Assembly: GCA_027563935.2 (NCBI GenBank)
Contig: CM050450.1
Span: 10,523,957-10,587,956 of the forward strand
Reading direction: 5' to 3'
Length of the DNA stretch: 64,000 nt
DNA from: Costus lasius
Taxonomy: Eukaryota > Streptophyta > Magnoliopsida > Zingiberales > Costaceae
The notes under the pieces were generated by a model, which made no database searches, was not told the DNA's origin, and worked only from the letters and a program-made list of their open reading frames with translations. Shown piece after piece: positions 27,901-39,900 of this stretch. Position numbers and translations under genes: made by a program. Each line of letters opens with the position of its first letter. Position 1 is the first letter of the stretch.

Positions 27901-30900
27901 TGGAATTTTCTCTAAAACTGCATGCAGGCACCGCCCTTATATCTAGGGCTCCATACCGAATGGCGCCTAAGGAACTTGAAGAGCTAAAGGAGCAATTACA
28001 GGAATTGCTCAATAAAGGCTTTATACGACCTAGTGCGTTGTCATGGGGTGCTCCAGTGTTATTCGTGAAAAAGAAGGATGACACATTTCGACTGTGTATT
28101 GACTATCATCAATTAAACACAGTCACCATCAAGAACAATTACCTACTGCCGAGGATCGACGATCTATTTGATCATCTCAAGGGTACCTGCATCTATTCTA
28201 AAATTGACCTCTGGTCAGGATATCATCAGTTGCGCATCCGAGAAGGAGACGTATCGAATACGGCCTTTCGTACTTGATATGGGCGTTACGAGTTCCTAGT
28301 GATGCCATTCGGATTAACTAATGCACCAGCCGCCTTCATTGACTTGATGAACCAGATTTTCATCAATTATCTGGACAGATTCGTCGTAGTATTCATCGAC
28401 GACATCCTGATTTATTCTCCAGCGAGGCCGAGCATAAGAAGCATTTACATCTTGTGCTCCGGGTGTTACGCAAGAAACAACTATATGCAAAGTATAACAA
28501 ATGTGTCTTCTAGTTAACTGAGGTGACATTTCTTGGGCACGTAATTTCCGGGAATGGGATTTCTGTTTATCCCGAGAAGATCCGCGCAATTATCGAATGG
28601 GAAAAGCCTACGACAGTCCACGAGATTCGGAGTTTCCTCGGACTTGCAGGCTATTATCGCAAGTTCGTGGAGGGATTTTCTAAGTTCTCAGCTCCATTTA
28701 CTCGCCTGACTAAGAAGGATGTACAATTTCCCTGGGATCACGATTGTGAGACTAGTTTTCCGGAACTCAAGCAGAGGCTGGTTAGTGCACCCATTCTCAT
28801 GCTCCCGGTTGGTGACGATGACTTTCAGGTTTACACTGATGCGTCCCTGCAAGGACTAGGAGCAATTCTGATGCAAAATGGTGGGGTAATCGCCTATGCT
28901 TCTAGACAGCTTAAGGTGCATGAGAGGAACTACCCTATACACGATCTTGAGCTGGCGGCAGTCATTTTCGCACTGAAGATGTAGCGGCATTACCTCTATG
29001 GAATCACCTTCGAGATATTCACCGACCATAAGAGCTTAAAATATCAGTATTCTCAGAATGAGCTTAATATGCGACAGCGTCGGTGGATGGAGTTCCTAAA
29101 GAATTATGACTGCACTATAAATTATCAGCCAGGAAAAGCCAACGTCGTTGCTGATGCGCTTAACAGGAAGTCAGTGGGAGCTCTTGCAAACTTACGGGTC
29201 GCACCGACCGAGCTTGCTAGACAGATTGCATAGCTTGATCTAGAGATCATCTGTCCCACAGAAAACGGGTGCTTGGCTATGCTGATGGCAGGATCTCAAC
29301 TTGTTCAGAAAATTATTGACAACTAGCCTGATGATGAATATCTTCAGGAAATTGTCGCCCGTCAACGACGACGTGAGATCACGCAGGACTCTAAGGGCGT
29401 TATACAGTTTGATAACCGACTATGTGTACCTGCTTCAATGAAGCACGAGCTTATGGAGGAAGCTCACAAGTCTAAGTTTGTCATGCACCCAGGTGATACG
29501 AAGATGTACAGGGATCTCCGTAAATCCTATTGGTGGAAGAGTATGAAAAATGATGTGGCGAAGTTCATATCCGAATGCCTCAGATGCCAACAGGTCAAAG
29601 CTGAACACAAAAGACCCCCAGGATTGCTTTAGAATATCACTATCCCTGAGTGGAAATGGGAGCATATCACTATGGATTTTGTATCGGGTCTTCCGAAAAT
29701 GCAAAGTGGCAGCGATTCTATATGGGTGATTGTCGATCGACTAACCAAATCAGCCAACTTCTTACCTATCAAGAAGACTTTCAGCATGGACCGATTGACG
29801 AATCTATATTGCCGTGAGATCATTCGACTGCATGGAGTCCCGGCCAATATTATTTCTGATCGAGTTCCGCAGTTCACCTCGCGCTTTTGGGGTAGTCTAC
29901 AGAAGGCGATGGATACACAGCTACATTTCAGCACCGCCTTCCACCCGCAGACTGACGGCCAATTAGAGCGGACAATACAGACTCTCGAAGATATGCTTCG
30001 AGCTTGTGCCCTGAACTTCAACGGCAATTGGGAGTCTCATCTACATTTGGAGGAATTCGTGTACAACAACAGCTACCACTCGTCAATCCAAGTGATATCA
30101 ATTTTCAATTCATTACTTTCCAGTTCATAATTCTTTTTACCTATGTACCTTAACCTTGTTCTAATTAACGCTTCTCATTACAGATGGCTCCATTCGAAGT
30201 CCTGTACGGTAGAAGATGCCGATCCTTAGTGCTATGGGATCAGGTCGGCAAAGAACGCGCCTTCGCTCCAGCGATGCTCGAACATGATGCGGAACGGGTC
30301 CAACTGATCCGAAAAAGACTGCTGACTGGGCAAAGCTGCCAGAAAAGCTACGCGGACAAACGGAGACGTGACCTCGAGTTCGAAGTTGGGGGATCACGTA
30401 TTTCTCAAGGTCACACCAGTGAAAGGTCCAATACGTTTCGGCTACAAGGGCAAGTTGGCTCCGCGCTATATTCGTCCGTTCGAGATTTTGAAACGCATTG
30501 GAGCTGTGGCTTACCAGTTGGCATTACCTCCTACGCTCTTGCACATCCACAACGTGTTCCATGTATCGATGCTGCGGAAGTACATCCGAAATCCGTCCCA
30601 TGTTCTAGTTGACCGTTTTCCGGAGATCAAACACGACATCACTTACCAGGAGACACCTGTGGAGATCTTAGACAGAAAGGAGCATCGACTCTGCAACAAG
30701 GTAATCCATATGGTCAAGGTTCATTGGCGGAACCATACAGAAAACGAGGCAACATGGGAACGTGAGGATGAGGCCTTATGTAGATGGCCGCATTTATTTC
30801 CTGAGCGACCGGAGTGTCACGAGTATATGTACAGAATACAATGACTAATTATATCTGTGAACTATACTAGTGCTTAATTATACTAGTGTTGTGTTAAATT

Positions 30901-33900
30901 TGGGGGACCAAATTTTTTTTAGATGGAAGTAAATGTTAGCACCGATTCTTACTAATCATTACCTGACAAATTTATTCCCTGAGCGACCGGGGTGTCACGA
31001 ATATATGTATAGAATACAGTGACTAATTGTATCTGTGAACTATACTCGTGCTTAATTATAATCTAGTGTTCTGTTAAATTTGGGGACCAAATTTTTTTTA
31101 GATGGAAGTAAATGTTACGCACCGATTCTTACTAATCACTACCCGACAAATCAAGTTGACCTTAAGTCAATGTCGGTGCTCAAATGGTTGTGGTGGCCAG
31201 CTTGGCGTTAGCAGAGAATACTGTGCGTATGAGTTTTTTTTTCAATCCTCGCACTATACCATGTTGCTGTGTCGACCACGATCCTTTACACTTGCATGAC
31301 TCCACGGCAAGGTGATTATATTCCTTGCTATTTCTGCCAAGCCGCCTGCTCCTTTGCCTGCACACGCAAAGCCAACTTCTCCCTTCACACAACTTCTCCA
31401 CGTGAAACCCTCTCTCCACACAATCTGTCCCCGTCACCTCACCCTTCACACGACTCTCGTCACGCCAATGCGAGCTTGCAGCCTCCTCTCCCTGCGACGC
31501 ACTCACGCGTTGCTATTTCCTTCCGATTGGCAAGCATGCACCGGCGAGCTCCCCCTGTACTCACTCGTCTTCGCCCTCCTCCTCCGGCCAACAGGAGTTC
31601 CGGCGACGAGTTTCCTGGTCGACCGTCGTCTCCTTGTGCTGCATTCTTCCTCCCCCTCGCATCCAGCGAAACCTCCAGATCCGGCACCTAGATCAACCCC
31701 GACGCCTCCCGCAAGCCTTCTTCCTGCTCCGACAGACATTTCCCTTCGGTTCTTGGCTGTCTTCGGACGTTTTCCCTTCCGGCTCCGGCGAGACGCGTGG
31801 GTGGTGCCGCCAGCGTGTTTTCGTTCGATCCCGACAGTTCTGGCGGCCGTTCGCGGAGATAGCTGTACGACCGAACTCCTCGCAACGATAGCTTTCTTTG
31901 GTGCTCCGGCAGGCTCCGATTTGAGCCAGCAAACACTATTCCGGTGGCGGAGTTACTGTTATGGTGATCTTCCGATGAACCTCCGGCGACGCTCAAAATC
32001 CAGCCGACGACCTTTTCTTTAGTTTCAACATTTCTGATCTTGTGAGTATGCTCGGAAAGTACTATTCCGGTGACTTCCTGGCGATCTTTCCGGTTGATTC
32101 TTGCGTGCCCCGACGACCAGCGGTGGAATTTCATTCGCACATGGCTACGAACTAGATTAGTGCCCTAACTCCGCTTTATACGTACGTTTCGTAGAACTAC
32201 AAGCGGTTTAGGGTTAAATTACACATACGATAACGCTAGCATGTTGTGACACCGGCCGTCTATATGTTTTAAGGTTCAACGACTGTAGCGCGCGGACACT
32301 ATTCGTTGTACTTATTCGGTTGGTTTTTAGCTCAGACCTGCATTTCGAGGTAGGGTCTTCTTCCTACTTTTGCTTCAGTGTCAATTGCATGCTTAGGATA
32401 GTGGCACCTTACCTTAAGTTTATTCCCTTGATTTGTATCTGATGTCGTTGTAGTCTTATCCTGTTTCTATTGGACATATATCTGCTTGCATGCTTTCTAG
32501 TTTTATGCTGTTATTTATCTGGAGAGTAGGATATGCACTTTACATGTAGCTCTATATGAGCATTTGTTGAGCCCTGTGATTGGGCTGATATGACCCGGTT
32601 GAGATTATGTTGATACCGGTCGTGACCGAGGTGGGGGAGTAGCCGGTCGACCGATATTGAATGTCGTACGTGGTGGGGCGTATGCCACGAGGTTTTGATT
32701 AGCCACCTTTTATATAGTCGTGGTATTTAGACTATTGGTACTATACGATGTCGACAATAGATAGCCCCGACTCATCTTTCGTCGACTTCGGGATGATCGG
32801 TGTTGGACGCTACACCGATGGGATGCCGACGGGCAGTCGTTCCCTCTATTTGAGCTAACATCACTCCTACGGAGTGCGGTCTTGCGGGACAACGTGGCCT
32901 AGCTCGATTTTACTATTGCATGTTATGGTATATTTCATTATGATGTTGATTTTTGCTATATATACATGCTTACTGTTGTATACATATGTAGGACTTTAGT
33001 AGAGCCTGTGAATATACCTTGTTATTGTAGGTGCACCATATCTTTACATATCCCTACTTAGCCCTTTTGGCTAACCCCCTATCTCTCCCCTTCTCTTCCA
33101 GATCCCGACGTGGCTCCTTCTGGAGCGGAATTAGATAGTTAGATTTAATGGCTATCACAGGGAGATACATTTTGTATTTATTATGTATTTTCTTTGGATG
33201 ATGTATTTGAGTGAGTGTTGTATTTCAGACTTATATTTGTGTATGCCCGGTAATAGACCGGATGAAATTGTATTAAGAGATTATATCATGGTTGATGTTG
33301 AAAGGAATGGTGGAAATATTCTGAAGTCTGACCTATGCTTTCGCTCACACAAAATGAATAGTGAATAGCATGTTACTCAGTCCACATAAAATGGTAGAGA
33401 TTCTTTTAGAAATTTTCTCATGAAGCTACTTTATCTGCTTTGTTTACTCATCTGGTAAAATTTAAATTAGAGTGTGTAACCGCTAACTTCATAAAGTTGA
33501 AAGTAAAATGTCTAGTCAGGAAATCTTGAAACGGAAGTGTCTTCAGCTAATCTAACTAAAGCATCAACTGAGTAGGATCTTATTTAGTATTATAATAGCA
33601 ATTTGTTTAAAAAAGTTACTGACAGAAAAATTAGATCAAAACCCAGATGATGTTTATGCGAAGATAAATCATTTGTTACGTCATGTCATGGGATATTTTC
33701 TTAGAATAACCAAACTTAATGAAACTAAAGTCTCCAATCAGGTAATGTTGAAATGAAAGTGAAATTTATGTAACTCCTACAATGAGAGCATAGAGCATAG
33801 ACCATCTCTTTTCCAATTGCTAGTTCATTAGATTCATCTAGGAGTAAATTTCATATAAGAGTAAAACCATATAGCATTTTGTGCACTTTGGAGCCTAAGC

Positions 33901-36900
33901 CCTTTGAGGTTTGCACGTCAAAGGCAAGCTGAAAAAGCTAATTATTAATGCTACCGTCTACTTGGGCAACTAAAAACAAAATAATGCAAAACTAGCTCAT
34001 CCCCCAACATCCTTAGTTGCCCACCTGATCTAAGCAAATGTATGTGGCAAGATCAACAGTATGAGGGTGTTTGCCAAACAGAAAGATACAATGATTTTGA
34101 GTTGTTAGCGATAGAGTTAATTTATAGACTCTAGGGATTGGCCTTGCATGATTGAGTTGGGCTCATGAGCAACCACAACATGTATATATTATATCTTTTC
34201 ACTTTTACATAATCTCTTGCTTGCACTTTACAAAAAGAAAATGAAAGTGTCTTCAACTAATTTAACTAAGGCATCAACTGATAGGACCTTCTTCAACTTT
34301 TAGCTACTACTATGATTTTGCTACCGCCATTATTATGATTTTGATGCCTGACATATATTCTTAGAAAGCGAGTATATATGGTTGATTATTATTGTAGTGA
34401 TATCCTCCTCTCTCTAGGGTTCAATATGTGAAGGAAAATTACAATGCATATCTTACCCTACTTGTTTTCTCTTCTTTTAAGGATAGATCACTTTAGTTCA
34501 TTGTATGCTATAATAAAAACAATTCAATTCATTGGCATAACTATCAAAATTATTGAAAAAAATTACATTTTTTTAGCACTTTGATATTTCCTTGGATCAC
34601 TAAGGGAGCTTTATCATTTTAATTCTTTTCCTCATTCCACCATGGATCCTGATTTTTCTAAATTCGAGATGACATATTATGAAATAGTTACATGGCTCAT
34701 GGTGCCCCATATTCATAACATAATTATGATTCTACCAGATATCTGTTACGGGTCCAATACCATTAGTAGGTTATTCATAAAGTGGATCTGGGATGGTATG
34801 TCATACCCGGTTCGCTAAGTAGAGAAATTCTATAAATAAGGGCCTAGGGTTAGAGTTAGGGTGTCCAAGTATTTTGTTATTCTCTATTAAGGCATGCTTT
34901 ACACGATTTCTCGCTAGTGACAGTTGAGGTGTTCTATTAATTGGTCTGACCTGCCGAATCGATTGCTAGAGAACCGGTGGTCCGACGACGGATAAAGGTG
35001 GAAGAAATTTCGTTGTTGGTAATAAATCTGAACGGCAGATCTATTATCGTTAATCAAGCCAACAAAGAAACCCTGGGGGAGGAGTCAATCGAAACCCTAG
35101 GGAGGAGGTGAACGTAGAACAACCATTGTGGAGGTCTAAGACGTGCAACCATCAGGGGAACAGCGTGAGTCTTCGCGATCAAGGACATCAGCGGCATCTT
35201 CGAGCATTTGCTTAGCGCCGGCAGCATCAACCACACGGCGCGGCAGCATCTTCTCGCAGCAGCATCTTCCTCCCGGCGGCCTACTCTGTCTTCGGAGTCG
35301 TGCGTACACGGATGAAGGGAAAAAAAATTAAATCCAGAGACGCAACGTTGTTGACAGGCTTCTAGCGGAGGCGTCTTCTTTTGTGACACGAAGAGGCGTC
35401 AATGGCGTCGCCTGAGAGATCACGATCGTGCACAAATCCTCAACAAGCAAGCGACATCTTCAGCGACACAAGCAAGTGATTCGATTCAGCAAACAGTCAT
35501 CCTCAGCGAGCATCCAATGCGAGCGGCAACGTCTTCGTCGATGCGCGGCGTCATCTACGCCAGCGGATGGCAATTTCAGTCAACAAATCCAGCCACCGAT
35601 GCTTCCCTTCTACAATCCCTCGTGGCGTCAAGCGACCGACAGAAAGGCGGCGGCAACAGGAGCAGCAACCGGCCGATTTTACCACTGGAACCCTAGCCAG
35701 TGATAGCACTGTTGACTTGTGAAATGCGCGCCTGTGCACGCGGACAAGTCAAAGTCACGAGATGCGGCTTGCTTGAGGTACTGTAGATTAGGTTAAAAAA
35801 ACAATTCGTTGTTACTGTTACAAGTACTATATCAAGTACTGTAGCAAAAAAATTTGGCAAAAAAAAAACCTGGAAGGAGATGACAAGAAACGAGACACGA
35901 TTGGAGGCTCTTGAGAAGACAGTGGTAGAAGTGCAGAGTTCTATTGCAATTATGTAGGAAGAACTTCAATCTGCAAGGGAGGAAAGGAGAATTGAAGCTA
36001 TGGCGGCAGCAGAAGAGTGGCGTCTACACCGAGAGGAAATGGCTGAAATTAATAGGCGCCAGGCTGAGATGGATCGACACTTCGGGGTTATAGATAAGCT
36101 TAGGAACGATATTTGAAATTTGGCAGAGACAATGAAAGGAAGGAGGGACGAGCAAAGGAAACTTCCAACAGGCCCTAACCATCGCCAAGGCAAGGAGCCA
36201 TACCGACCACCACCATCACGTGAGTATTGGTCTCCACCAGAGTCAAACATGAGGCCAAACAGAATAGAAATTATTAATGAAGACAGACGAGGAGGTGGAG
36301 TACATTTAAGAGGAAACCCAGTCAGGGGGATGACTTCAAGGGAGGATATACGGTGGAGATCCATAAACGTATAGAACTTCCAGGATTTGATGGAATTGAT
36401 CCAATAGGATGGATTGCGTGGGAAGAACAATATTTTGACATACAAAGAACAACTAATGAATATAAAATTCCGATGACTTTCGTAAGCATGGAAGGTTCAG
36501 CAAGTCATTGGTTTCGTTAGATGAAGAGAAGAATTCTCAATCTTACTTAGGAAACGTTGAAGGAAGAGATGATACAACGCTATAGTGAATTTCCAACCAC
36601 TTCTACATATGAGCGTCTGACGGAGCATATAGAGGTTTTTGAGAAGATAGTCTCCCAGATACCTGATCTTTTTAAGGAACAATATGTGAATTTCTTTCTG
36701 AAAAGCTTAAATAACAACATTAGAGAAAAGGTGCAAGCTTTCTTACCCACTAATGTTATACGAGCCATGACACTTACTCGAGTCATTGAGAGGAAGCTAA
36801 CAGGAGGATCAACATTGAAAGGACAGACAAGGGTTGAAGGAGTAGTGAGCAAAAGCTAATCGGGTAATAGAAACTATTCTTGGGGAGGTAGCCTTCCTTC

Positions 36901-39900
36901 TAATCCAGTTTTACCAGACTCATCTTCTAGAACTGCTTTAACTTATAGTGTCCAACAGCCAAGGAGAAGTATTAGTGTTAACTCTAGCACTACACTGCAT
37001 ATAGAGGGGAGAGGAGGTGGACCATCCCATAATGGCTCCAAAGAGATGGGAGGTCAATATACATCTTCAAGCATTTATGACTGCGCTAGGAGGAGTCGAG
37101 CTATGTCCCACCAGAAATATGTCAATAAAAGAGAAAAATAGTTATGCTTTCATTGTGATCAACCATATCATCCAATGCGTCGATGCGAGAACAAGCAATT
37201 CCAATTGATACTACTGTCCGAAGATGAAGATATAGGGAAGAAAATCGAGTGACTTGGGATCCTAGAGAAAACACAAGATGAAGTTTACAACCTCAAGGAC
37301 AAGGCTAGTTAGAGAGGGGGCAATTGTTACGAGCCCAATATCATTAGTAGGTTATTAATAAAGTAGATCCGGGTTGGTATATCATAACCGGTTCGCTAAG
37401 TAGGAAAATTCTATAAATAAGAACCTAAGCTTAGAGTTAGGGTATCCAAGTATTTTGTTATTCTCTATTAGGGCGTGTTTTACACGATTTCTCGCCGATG
37501 ACTGCTAAGGTGTTCTATCAATATTTGTGGTGCTCTTCACAAATATATTCTCCAGAAAACAATATTATACAATTATATTCTCTAAATTTAATCTAAAATA
37601 AGGCGAAAAATTACTTCAAGAATATTATTCTCTATAGTGGGGTATAGGTCAATCAATCTCCAGCAACAAATATTAGATGTCTGATCTTAATGAATCATAT
37701 ACACTTATAATCATCTTCTTACATATGTCATATTGCCAAACCTTAAAAAAAAGCTTCTAACAGAATTTTGAGGATTAATGTTTCTAATAGTCTCGATCCT
37801 CACAATCTTGAATGTTTTAATTAATTTGCTGCAAAGTGGAATTGATTAGGTGCTTTGAACACCAAATTTGCAGCATTTAGATATCAAAATTATAAATTTG
37901 GTGCATAGTGAAGCATATGGTCATTGTATCTAAGGTTTGTTTGAGCGTGTAATGTAAGTATGTTAAATGTTGAAGGTTTGCAACTATATGAGGATGAGAA
38001 CTAAGAGGGTTCTTGAGACTTGAGAATATAAAGTGAGAGTTTAAAAAAGCCTTAAATAGTTGTAAATACTCATAAAAGTAAAATTGAATGTTGAGCCCAG
38101 GGACAAAATCAAATGATTTATTTGTTTCTTTTGCATGTTTTTCTCCATTTTGAAATATAACAACCCAAAAGTTAACTTGAGATTAAAAATTATAAAAACC
38201 CAAATGTGGAACAAATTTGTAAAAAAAAACTAAAGAAAATCTCCTTCCAAAAGTTTTCTATCAACTAAAAGAAGCATGTCGTTTCAATTTGATGGGGAAG
38301 AAATACAAAAAAAATTAATACATACCATCTAGCAATTCCTTGACGTGAACTTGCAGACCAGAAACTGATGATAGAACTGCAAAACACCCATTTTGAAGTC
38401 TAGCATGAGATTAGAAATAAGCAATACATTCTCTTTAAGAGAGAAAATAGAACAAACTGAAATAGCAAAAGTGACTAACATTACCACTTACGGAACCATA
38501 CCAGAAATTGCCGGAGTAAGAACCCCATCTCCTATCACCATGCACGCACCAAACAGAACAATGAGAAGTAAGCAAGTTCTAAGCTTTTTGTGCTTCTCCA
38601 AAAATCTCTTTAGTGGAGAGTGAACCATATTTTGAGGAACATAACCATTGCTGTAATATGCTGAGAGCTCCTCATCAGCTGCTTGCTGGTTAGGAAGCAA
38701 ACTAAGCTTAGCATGTCGGCAGAGCAAAGAGTACAAAGCAAATGTTCCACCTGTGAACAATTAATGATTGAGCAATAAAAGTAAAAGGGAAGAAAGAGAA
38801 GGCTGAAGGGTCAAGGCTCTCACCTTCCCCATTGTCATCAGCACTCAAGACAATGATAACGTATTTAAGCAATGGTATGATTGTGAAAGTCCAGAATATC
38901 AGGGAAAATACACCAAATACAGTTTGCTCATCATGATACTTGTTCAGCTTTCCAGAAAATGAGCTTGTGTACACATATATAGGGGAGGTACTCAAATCAC
39001 CATATACTATTCCAAAACTCTGATATGCTAAAACAAAGAGGTGTTTGTAGCTACTCTTCCAATCAACCTACAGAAAAAGAAAGAAGATATAATTGGCAAT
39101 CTATTGAAGTTGGCATATCATTTACGTGAGAACATGAAGGGTCGGTAAATACATGTATATACAACGATATCATATATGTAACAAAGAAGTAGGAACAAAG
39201 TAGATTGATATTGGTGCAATCAAACACTAAGAAACAACATTGAAGTACGCGTAGAAAGATCCCTTGATTGGAAATATTAGCTACAGTACAATAATCCTTC
39301 CTAAAAAAAGCCAGAAAAAATCGCAATAGATAAAGTGAAATATATCTTGTATTTGATAGTTTCTTGCCAATTTCAGTTGGAGAAAATCAGATATATTGAT
39401 GCCTTATACCTCACCAGGAAAGCACAAGCAAGACACCAGAATTTTCAATCTTCTAAAAACCTAGGAAGAAACTGATCTTGACACGGAGAAGCTCTTGCAA
39501 GAGGAATACAACTAACAGTACTTTTTTTCTCTTATCTTAACATCATTCCCCCAGGAATGATCACTAATCCCCGTAACAGATTAATTTTCAGCAGTATTTC
39601 TTTTTCAATTCATCATTTCATTCAGATAAACATATTTAAAGCAATTCCACATCTAATCAAAGTGATCAAATAATCACCATCTCTACTATCCCACGTGAGA
39701 AATATATAACATTACCAAACATTCTGAGGGGGAAAAACCCTCCTACTTCTACAATAAACCAAAACCCTAAGCTGCAATACACTGCTAAAGAAATCAAATA
39801 GCAGCAGAGAGCGGAATCAGTCCAGGAATCAACGACTTCCAACTTCTATAAGCACTACCCTGCACAGCTGAAGAAATCAAATAGCAGAAGAAACCGGAAC

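Larger units (their letters stand above)
26025..32760 (+). mobile_element. Ty3/gypsy chromovirus (Tekay/Del-like), plus copy
   Basis: Same family and gene order as the minus copy, in the opposite direction: primer-binding site, leader, gag, CCHC knuckles, protease, RT, RNase H, integrase, chromodomain-like tail, then the 3' LTR from 31113. It lacks a 5' LTR. Together the copies make a head-to-head palindrome with outward 3' LTRs. The end is set at 32760, where homology to the left arm ends. The LTR may run on toward about 33300, because the sequence there (TTAGCCCTTTTGGC and a GAGCGGAATTAGATAG stretch) resembles LTR termini of this clade. Confidence 0.85.
34744..37520 (+). mobile_element. Gag-only LTR retrotransposon (TR-GAG type)
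   Basis: Two direct LTRs of 196 bases each (34744-34939 and 37325-37520), both beginning TGTTACG and ending CTAT(T/C)A, bound the element. The flanks are ATATC on the left and ATATT on the right, which fits a five-base target duplication with one change. A polypurine tract (AGAGAGGGGG) precedes the 3' LTR, and TTGGTCTGACC follows the 5' LTR at the primer-site position. Only a broken gag is present, with no protease, RT or integrase. The element therefore depends on another for movement. It lies in KUP intron 4. Confidence 0.8.
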
